Shown here in pieces: positions 57,307-64,000 of a stretch of DNA of 64,000 bases. The notes beneath the pieces were generated by a model, which saw only the letters and a list, made by a program, of their open reading frames with translations, made no database searches and was not told the DNA's origin. How positions within the stretch are numbered: position 1 is the stretch's first letter; each line of letters begins with the position of its first letter. The stretch lies in assembly GCF_035222275.1 (NCBI RefSeq), contig NW_026946359.1, positions 3,224,001 to 3,288,000 on the forward strand, read 5' to 3'. The position numbers and the translations under genes are program-made. The stretch comes from Podospora bellae-mahoneyi. Lineage: Eukaryota; Ascomycota; Sordariomycetes; Sordariales; Podosporaceae.

Positions 57307-57568
57307 GGAGGAGGAGGAGGAGGGGGAGGAGGAGGAAAAGGACTTTCAGACTCCGATGGAGGTGGTCAAGTACGGGGCTTTTGGGGAGGAGTTGAAGGAT
57401 CATGGGGTTGTTGGGGAAGAAGGGGGAGATGGGGAAGGGGAGTGGGGAGGGAATTTGGATGGGGATGGGGGCGGGGGAGGGGAGGAGAATAAGAGGAGGA
57501 AGGCGGCGAGGACGTTGAGTTTGAGTCAGTTGACTTTGGGGAGGGGAGGGGGGAGGGGGCAGGTTTGA
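54974..57568 (+). CDS. Ser/Pro-rich coiled-coil protein, unrecognised
   Basis: 843 residues from exons 54974-55759 and 55823-57568; the 63-nt intron (GTATGT, CTAAC, TGTAG) joins SSIQHRS-DPTALGRPNHPP. Start MPSIFGRSGSGTPAGARAKT. The protein is largely disordered: Pro/Ser-rich (about 130-200), a basic patch KKSTLRSALGKLFGRGKKKQ, RSMMF-like MMFQQRLRNPEWGAGLSPRP, a predicted helix HAANLDTRVGNLESRTRKLE, a poly-Pro run ([14 protein letters not shown]), a coiled coil near 670-710 (LKAELASERAARRDLEAQVR), and an Asp then Glu run coded by GAT/GAG repeats. Conserved-looking short segments suggest a real, probably scaffold-type protein. I do not recognise the family. Confidence 0.72.
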
Positions 57569-58179
57569 TAGGGCACCATGAGCGACATACGACGGCGGCA
57601 CGACGATTGTTGAGACATTTCTCGAGGACATTTTGTTTACATACCATCGACACCCTTCTCTGTATTTTGGCATAGCTGGCGGGCATTTCTTTCTTTCTTT
57701 TTCTTCGCAGTGTGTTATTGTTTAAGGCATATATATCAGCTTATATCTTTCTTACCGGATGTGTTTTTGTGGTCATGGGGTGGGGGGAAGGTAATACTGG
57801 GTATCAAAAAGAGGGTTTTTTTTTTTTTGCGTTGGGAGGATGTCTGCGTGTGTTTATGTATAACTAGATACCCCCGTTTCCGGATTTTATATTTAGGATA
57901 GGGACAGAGGAGAGCTTTTCTGATTGGTTGGGAATGTTGAATTGAGGTTTTTATCCTGCACTTATTCTTGCTCAACTTCTGTGCTGCGGTGTGGTGAAAT
58001 GGTTCCCTGCCTAATTTGAAGATGCGTGAGGAACTGATGTTGGGCAAGTGGAAGGAAGTGTAGGTCGTGAATCTCCAACCAACAAGTAAACCCGGGTTTT
58101 TAAAAATGGTTTGAAGTTCTGCACATAATGAATAACTTATCACTACATACCCCAATACCCAAGCTACACACACACACAG

Positions 58180-58211
<32 letters not shown>

Positions 58212-59135
58212 ACAACCAACCACCAAAACTAACCTCATCTCCATCCTTTAAAAACAAAAACCACTCAATCAAATGAAACAGCTCAATCTTGGGGTATCAT
58301 ATTTATATTTCCGCTTCACTGTCTATCCCTGGCTGAATTCCCTTATATACTTTCCTTCTCCTTCTCACACACACAACAAACAAACAAACATATCCATCAC
58401 ACAAACCCCTCCTCCCCCCCAACCACCACCGCCACCACCATCATCATCATCATCATCATCAGTCCTCATTTTCCCTCCAAACGACACACACCCAATGAAT
58501 CAATCTATTCCTCCCCTCCCTTCCCCTCCCCATACATACCACCTAACCTCAACCCCCCAACGCATTAAAATACTACAAAATAATACAATTCTTCTTGTTG
58601 AACCCCCAAAACCCCATTCTTTTGATCGCCTGGCCTGCCCATCCACTGATAGAGAGGAAGATCGAAAAAAAACCGTAAACGCCTTGCTTGATTGAAAAAC
58701 AACAACACCATCCTAACGTGATGATGCGAATGCAGAAATGAAACCCTCTGGATGCTACTTCTTATTTTTTCGGGGGGTGAAAAATGCGCAAAACCACTCG
58801 ATGGGGCGGTTGGCGGGTGGTGGTAAACAACGGAAAAAGACCAAAACCATCCGATGGTTGTCATGACCATTCGAAGTGCTGTGATCAAGTGTGTTCGCCT
58901 GCCAATCCCTCCCCCCAACAAACAGCCCTACTCTCCCCGTCCCAACTCCTCTTGCTCCCAGACCCTTGCGCATTTCCCTTCCCCAAATAAGAGGTCAACA
59001 AGACCACTCTCCCCCTCCCCACCCACTACCCACTAGTTCCTGCTTATCCCCTCCCCCCTCCTCCCACCAGATATCGCCATGCGTCGTCCTGCTCCTAACC
59101 AGAAAAAAAAATCATCAACAACCCCCCCAAAGGCA
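57569..59135. other. Intergenic between convergent genes, microsatellites
   Basis: 3' flanks of the coiled-coil gene (+) and TAF2 (-). Contains an imperfect CA tract (58165-58214) and a TCA triplet run (58438-58461). No gene seen. Confidence 0.6.
58165..58214. repeat. Imperfect (CA)n microsatellite
   Basis: About 50 bases of CA with two single-base interruptions. Confidence 0.9.
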
Positions 59136-62100
59136 CTACCTCTGCCCCCCAGCCGGAGGAGGAGGGGAAGCCTGACTAGGCGTAGCCCTAACCTTCAACT
59201 TGATAACACTCTTCTTCTTCACCGGCGGGGTCTCAACACTCCCACTCCCATTCCCCGACGACGTCTTCGCAACAGGAGCGTGATGCTGCGGCGCCCCACT
59301 AGGCAAAGGCTTCCTCTGCTTCGGCGCAGCACTCAGCAACCCGGGCGTCCCCGTCCTCATCCCCGGGGCAGGACTAGCCCTCGACGAGCTCGTCGGCGCC
59401 GGGCTCCCCCTGCTCAGCAAAATCGGCGTCGACCCACGACCGCCCACCGTAGGGGTACGACCACGCACAGACGACGACGAATGAACAGAAGACGACACCT
59501 TATGAAGTCCGCTACCACCTCCACCACCACTGCTGCTGCTGCCAACTCCACCAAGGATTGCAGGGCGCTTAGCCACGATCGTTGAGGAGAAGGACGAGGC
59601 TGGTCCTGATCCTGAGAATGATGGTTTGTTGTTGTTGTTGTTGTTGTTGGCCGCAGCCGCAGCCTTGACTTCCCGCATTTGCCGTTTTGTCTTTTCGGGA
59701 AGTCGATCCCACTGTGTGAACGGAAGCGTGACGATTTTGCTTGGCTTGCCATTCTCGGTCTTGATCTTCTTTGGTCGGACAAGGTCGTCGGCTTCGTCGC
59801 TCTTGCGCTTCTTGGCCGAAGGCTTGGGGCGCTTCTCGGCGGGAGGTTTGGCACCGTTTGTGGCTGGCTTTGGAGCAGCAGACGACGGCGCAGGTGGTGG
59901 TGTGGCATTCCTTGGGGTAGACGGGTTGCCGAGGAGAACAGAAACACGCTGGACCGCGATAGAGTCGGAAACGACTGGGGCCGACGGGCGTGGTGTGGCT
60001 GGGGTATTAACCACTTGAGCCACAGCCGCACGAGGCATGACCGCAATGGAGTCGCTTGGTACGCTGGGCAGGGTGAGCGGACCCGGAGTACCAGGTCTAC
60101 TAGCGGAAGGTCCACTGAAGGAAGGTTGTCTACTGAGAGAGGCACCGCTGAAAGAAGGCTTCGTACTAAGTTTGATCTTCTTGGGTTCTGGTGGTTTGAT
60201 GACTGGCTCGGGTGGCGGAGGAGGTGGGGGTTCAAGGACAAGCTTCTGTCGAGGCTCGGTGCGGTATTCGGTCGTGAAGCGAATGATGCATTGCTTCTTG
60301 GTGACCCGAGAGGGATCTGGTCGGCCATTGACCAACGGAGGAGCATTGATCTCGCGCGTAGCTTTCCAGACCTTGGGATACTTAAAAGTCAAAAGGAGGT
60401 TATCCTCCGGCTCGAACATGGCAAAGCAAAGATCTAGAAGGTTGAACTTCTCCTTGGCACTGATCCATGTAGAGTTGACAGCCTTCCAGACAACCAACTG
60501 CAGGTCCTCGTTCCCCTTGAGTTCCTCTTTGAGAGCGGCGAGGGCATTCTGAATACTCTGGTTGCGGTTGGCATCAAGCTTTCTCTGCTGAATTTCGGTC
60601 TCGCCCTGCTCGATGACAAAACCGTCGTCCTCGACGATGGCCTGTTGTTGGTCGACCTGCTGGGCCTTGCTCTCACCGAGGGCAATGGCGGCCATGCCCT
60701 TGCAGAGAACCTTGAACAACCGGTCTCGGACAAACGGCGAGGGGTCTGTCGAGACGCTGGATAGCAACAGCTTCATTATGGCCGGTTTGGCCAGCAGACC
60801 GAGCTCAACAAGGCACTCGAAAGCCTTGATGCGGACGAGGTCGATGTTGTCGTCTTGCAGATACTGAATGAACTCGAGCGGGGCGACCGGGATAACCTTG
60901 GCCTTCATCAGTCGCATCTTGCACTCCAGAGCGGCGGTCGTCCAGATATTCTGATAGGATGAGGTCCACTCGTCCATACGGCGATACTTGTCGATTTCCT
61001 CAATCGTCTTCTCGATGAAGCGCTTGAACTCCGCGTCCGCTTCATCGTGAACGTTCAACGATGACAGCAGATCACGATCGCCATCAACCTTTTTAGGGAT
61101 CAGGGACGTAGTCAGGGCTTGTAGTAGACACGCCACATAGGGATGATCCGAGTAGTCGTTCTCAGAATTGTCGTTGAAGAGGAGCAAGTCGAGCAAAAAG
61201 TTCCGCGCGTCCTTTGAGCACCGGCCGTTCTCCCTCGTCTTCGCAATGGCCGAGACCATAGCACATTGGACGTGATACTGCGCCTTGTCGCTGAAATCAT
61301 TCGGCATAGGCGGGAAGGTAACCGCCCCGTTCTTCCCGACCATGCGGTCGCAAAAGAAGTGCCGGAAGATCAAGATCAAGTGAGCCTTGCCGATGTAGTT
61401 CAGCTCCGGATCAGCCATCTTTGGAAGATCCTCGATGGCCATGCAGCGTATCCCGTAGTAATACCGACGGTCCATAGCCGTCCGAGTCTCAATCGTAGAG
61501 ACAACACCGCTGGGCCTCGAAGCTCTGCGGAGGTAGAGCATGGAATCCTGCTGGGCGACCACATCTCTGTCCTGCTGCAGCTGAGCAACAATCATGTACG
61601 GAGGCATGTCCGTCTTCATGGAACAGAGCCACTCAAAGTTGCAGTCCAGTCTGATCCACTCATAGGATTCCTGATCCATCTGAGCCTGTGTAGCTTGCGA
61701 CCAGTCCTGAAGGCCCCAGTCTTGCACATCCTTTTCCGTCTGGAGGACGTCGCCGAGAGCATTGTAATAAACAACGTCGTCCTCCTGGAGGTCCTTGTCG
61801 GCAGCTGAGTTGGCCGCAGCTGCCGCAGTGGCTTTCTTGGTACGCTTCATCCGCTTGTACTTGGTGTTGTAGGCGATCTGCCAGTTGGTGGAGACCTTGT
61901 CCTTATCAGAGATGGCCATATAGTGCTCATATGGAGTACCATCGGCCTCTTGAATCCGCACGGAAAACGGTCCAGTGAAATGCTTGGGAACCGATCCAGC
62001 CCACACATCATGCCTCAACTCCACCAGCTCGCGGTAGAAATCTTCTTTGGTGATCTCCTTGGCGGTATCTTTGCTCTGCCTCTGTTCAACGGTGATATCA

Positions 62101-63980
62101 ACATTCAGGTTCTTCTTGTTGAACTTTTGCTTGATATCGAGCTTGGGACAGCCGGCGCTGTGGATCCACTGAGCCCAGAGCTCGTCAGGCCGGTACGTGC
62201 TCATCTTTTCACAAGCTGTCCGGAACGACTCGGCAGACAACCATGTAGTCTCATTCCTGGTGTCAATGTTCGCCGTGGAAACGATCTTGGAGATCACACG
62301 GACGATGCCTGTCGATCCTGTCATCTTGGACATTCGTTGATCGAGGATGAAAAGAACCAACGGAGCTTTGAGGGCCATGAACTCTTGTTCAAAGTCGCCA
62401 ATGTGAAGGTGCTCGCCAAGATCGTGGAGCGAAGGGCGACTAACATCTTGCTCCACCAACTTGTCGGACAGCGTCTTCATGTGAAACCGATACCAGTTAT
62501 TACCGCATATCGTTTTCATGAAAAGGTCCGTCATGAACCATTGGATGCCGATGATCAACCAGTAGTCCGAACGCCGGTTTGGGACGATGTAAACTCCAAA
62601 GTACTGGCTAGCCAGAGCATGGACCAGCTTCCGAGTAACTTCAGTCTCCACCTCAATGATGTCCTCGGGATAGAGAAGTCGTGTGCTGCAGAGCGATATT
62701 GAGGTTCCTGAGACCGTGTCTTGAACCATGTCCTCCACAAAGACGACCTTGTAACTATCGAATGGATAGCGTCCAAACTCGGGCGCAAAGTAGTCAGCCG
62801 CAGCCACGATAGGCTGGCAGGTATGAAGAACCTCTTCAGCACGGCCTGGGAGACAGTATCCGTGAATCTTGGCCGCGTTGGCTCCAAGCTTCTCGTCTGC
62901 CTCTTCCGTTCTGAACTCGGACCAAAGCTGGATGTGCTCAAACGGCCCGATGGCAAAGGCGATGTGCTGGGCAGCCGCTATCGAGGACTCAAAGGTCATA
63001 ATCTTCTTCTTGTCATCCAGAGGATCAATCTGCTCGCCCGTAAGATTGCCAGAGCAGACTACGGTCATCTCCAGCATCTTGTCCTCCTCGAGCAGCCTGG
63101 AAGCTGGTGGTGGCGGCGCCGGATCTTCCCCTTGTTTTCTCTTCCTGCTGCCATTCGAGACCAGACTCGTTGATGGCTGAGGGAGGGCAGCTGACTGCTC
63201 AAAGACATCACCCAAAGTTCGCGGGCACTTAATGGACAACTCCCAAGGATGTCTCGACCCCGGGTCATCCACGCATGGGAAGATGCAGGAAACAGCGCCA
63301 GGCTCCAGAGAGTGTCGGGTATAGACATGCGGATATCTCTTGTCTCCCTCGTCGACGCCGACGAAATGCAGGCCATCCCGGATATTTTTCGAACGGAAAG
63401 GTATAGCGATCTTATAACTATGAGCCTCAGACTGCTCCATTCCCGAAGCGGCTGCCTCGTTCTTTGCCCGTGCAAGCTCGGGCATTTGTCGGGCTTTGGC
63501 GGGCGGCTCCGACAGATACTCGCGTTTCAACGACACCTTGAGGGATCCATCGGCGGGGACGCAACATGGCAAAGCAGTCCGGTCGCTGTTTGGGACCTCG
63601 GGTCTCTTCAGCGGTCGCAGAGGCTGCATTCGCCGTGACATGATGTGGTGTTGTGGGGCGCCGATTTGGTACTCGCGAGGAACCTGCATGAGGTCGTAGG
63701 GGTCCGAATATGATGCCTTGGTTTTGAAGCCATTAACGGTGATATTGTCGATATCAATATCGCACTGACGAGCATCCAGCTGAATTTCTTCGAGGTCCGG
63801 CTCGATAGGGAAGATGACCATCGTAGATACTCCATGGACGCTCTTGTTCTGGAGATCGACCTCGATCGCAACGTGCTGCTTGAGCACGACAAATGGGAGA
63901 GCCGCAACTGGTGGTGGTGGCAGATCGTCTCCTCCAAGTGTGAGGTCGCCCGCGGCGCCGTTTTCAACCGTGAGAGACAT
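59136..63980 (-). CDS. TAF2: TFIID subunit TAF2
   Basis: Single long exon, 1614 residues, ATG 63980 (MSLTVENGAAGDLTLGGDDL). The N-terminal ~900 residues follow an M1-aminopeptidase-like fold: LKQHVAIEVDLQNKSVHGVS, IPFRSKNIRDGLHFVGVDEG, SLEPGAVSCIFPCVDDPGSR, VFVEDMVQDTVSGTSISLCS, VTRKLVHALASQYFGVYIVP. The peptidase HExxH is replaced by HALAS, so the domain is non-catalytic, as in all TAF2. A helical middle follows (VRIKAFECLVELGLLAKPAI), then a disordered Ser/Pro/Lys C-terminal third after ~1250. TAF2 binds initiator DNA in TFIID with TAF1. A sequence TTTTGCAG 10 bases upstream of the ATG could be the acceptor of a 5' intron, so the start or an extra exon may lie outside the window. Confidence 0.95.
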   Translation of the reverse strand: MSLTVENGAAGDLTLGGDDLPPPPVAALPFVVLKQHVAIEVDLQNKSVHGVSTMVIFPIEPDLEEIQLDARQCDIDIDNITVNGFKTKASYSDPYDLMQVPREYQIGAPQHHIMSRRMQPLRPLKRPEVPNSDRTALPCCVPADGSLKVSLKREYLSEPPAKARQMPELARAKNEAAASGMEQSEAHSYKIAIPFRSKNIRDGLHFVGVDEGDKRYPHVYTRHSLEPGAVSCIFPCVDDPGSRHPWELSIKCPRTLGDVFEQSAALPQPSTSLVSNGSRKRKQGEDPAPPPPASRLLEEDKMLEMTVVCSGNLTGEQIDPLDDKKKIMTFESSIAAAQHIAFAIGPFEHIQLWSEFRTEEADEKLGANAAKIHGYCLPGRAEEVLHTCQPIVAAADYFAPEFGRYPFDSYKVVFVEDMVQDTVSGTSISLCSTRLLYPEDIIEVETEVTRKLVHALASQYFGVYIVPNRRSDYWLIIGIQWFMTDLFMKTICGNNWYRFHMKTLSDKLVEQDVSRPSLHDLGEHLHIGDFEQEFMALKAPLVLFILDQRMSKMTGSTGIVRVISKIVSTANIDTRNETTWLSAESFRTACEKMSTYRPDELWAQWIHSAGCPKLDIKQKFNKKNLNVDITVEQRQSKDTAKEITKEDFYRELVELRHDVWAGSVPKHFTGPFSVRIQEADGTPYEHYMAISDKDKVSTNWQIAYNTKYKRMKRTKKATAAAAANSAADKDLQEDDVVYYNALGDVLQTEKDVQDWGLQDWSQATQAQMDQESYEWIRLDCNFEWLCSMKTDMPPYMIVAQLQQDRDVVAQQDSMLYLRRASRPSGVVSTIETRTAMDRRYYYGIRCMAIEDLPKMADPELNYIGKAHLILIFRHFFCDRMVGKNGAVTFPPMPNDFSDKAQYHVQCAMVSAIAKTRENGRCSKDARNFLLDLLLFNDNSENDYSDHPYVACLLQALTTSLIPKKVDGDRDLLSSLNVHDEADAEFKRFIEKTIEEIDKYRRMDEWTSSYQNIWTTAALECKMRLMKAKVIPVAPLEFIQYLQDDNIDLVRIKAFECLVELGLLAKPAIMKLLLSSVSTDPSPFVRDRLFKVLCKGMAAIALGESKAQQVDQQQAIVEDDGFVIEQGETEIQQRKLDANRNQSIQNALAALKEELKGNEDLQLVVWKAVNSTWISAKEKFNLLDLCFAMFEPEDNLLLTFKYPKVWKATREINAPPLVNGRPDPSRVTKKQCIIRFTTEYRTEPRQKLVLEPPPPPPPEPVIKPPEPKKIKLSTKPSFSGASLSRQPSFSGPSASRPGTPGPLTLPSVPSDSIAVMPRAAVAQVVNTPATPRPSAPVVSDSIAVQRVSVLLGNPSTPRNATPPPAPSSAAPKPATNGAKPPAEKRPKPSAKKRKSDEADDLVRPKKIKTENGKPSKIVTLPFTQWDRLPEKTKRQMREVKAAAAANNNNNNNKPSFSGSGPASSFSSTIVAKRPAILGGVGSSSSGGGGGSGLHKVSSSVHSSSSVRGRTPTVGGRGSTPILLSRGSPAPTSSSRASPAPGMRTGTPGLLSAAPKQRKPLPSGAPQHHAPVAKTSSGNGSGSVETPPVKKKSVIKLKVRATPSQASPPPPAGGQR

Positions 63981-64000
63981 GGCGGTCTGCAAAATGCGAT

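Noticed and set aside
59679-62702. Long + strand frames antisense to TAF2 (252 and 259 residues)
   Set aside because: They mirror the strongly coding minus strand; no domains and no independent start context.

Overview
The window is nuclear DNA from a filamentous ascomycete, most likely a sordariomycete and possibly of the Sordariales. The evidence is: short spliceosomal introns (mostly 49-112 nt) with GTATGT/GTAAGT-type donors, CTRAC-like branch points and YAG or AAG acceptors; A/C-favouring Kozak contexts; single dispersed 5S rRNA genes instead of an array; and fungus-specific families (DUF7707, Shr3, Wss1, STAND-type ankyrin proteins, WLM and RBR proteins). I cannot name the species. All gene models were built by reading exons and splice sites from the bases.

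Left part (1-22.1 kb), mostly conserved cellular genes: an edge-truncated Ser/Pro-rich coiled-coil protein (-), a large RBR-type ubiquitin ligase (-), a frameshifted relic of an unrecognised gene (-), a DUF7707 GPI-anchored cysteine-rich surface protein (-), a sterol dehydrogenase-like short-chain reductase whose frame is broken by one base in a C7 run (+), a PPPDE deSUMOylase-like protease (-), the Obg-like ATPase OLA1 (+), and a 1285-residue VPS9-ankyrin-PX protein (+).

Middle part (22.1-36.2 kb), an accessory, gene-poor island: two abutting broken genes back to back (an AAA ATPase on - and a DUF7708-like STAND N-terminal protein on +), two secreted or wall proteins (+), an ankyrin protein with a STAND-type N-terminal domain split by a frameshift (-), a truncated tyrosinase relic (-), two intact 5S rRNA genes of different isotype (-), one 5S fragment, and two of three copies of a dispersed ~21-bp degenerate tandem repeat. 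This stretch differs sharply from the housekeeping blocks on both sides.

Right part (36.8-64 kb), again conserved: APC/C subunit Cdc26 (-), a secreted aspartic protease (-), the DNA-protein crosslink protease Wss1 (+), the ER permease chaperone Shr3 (-), a pyridoxal-reductase-like aldo-keto reductase (-), a DUF202 membrane protein (+), an SMUBP2/Hcs1-type DNA helicase with five exons (+), an unrecognised Ser/Pro-rich coiled-coil protein (+) behind a 3.2-kb gene-free stretch, and TFIID subunit TAF2 (-) at the right edge. Ubiquitin/SUMO functions recur (RBR ligase, PPPDE, Cdc26, Wss1), but neighbouring genes are independently transcribed and nothing indicates an operon or a biosynthetic cluster.
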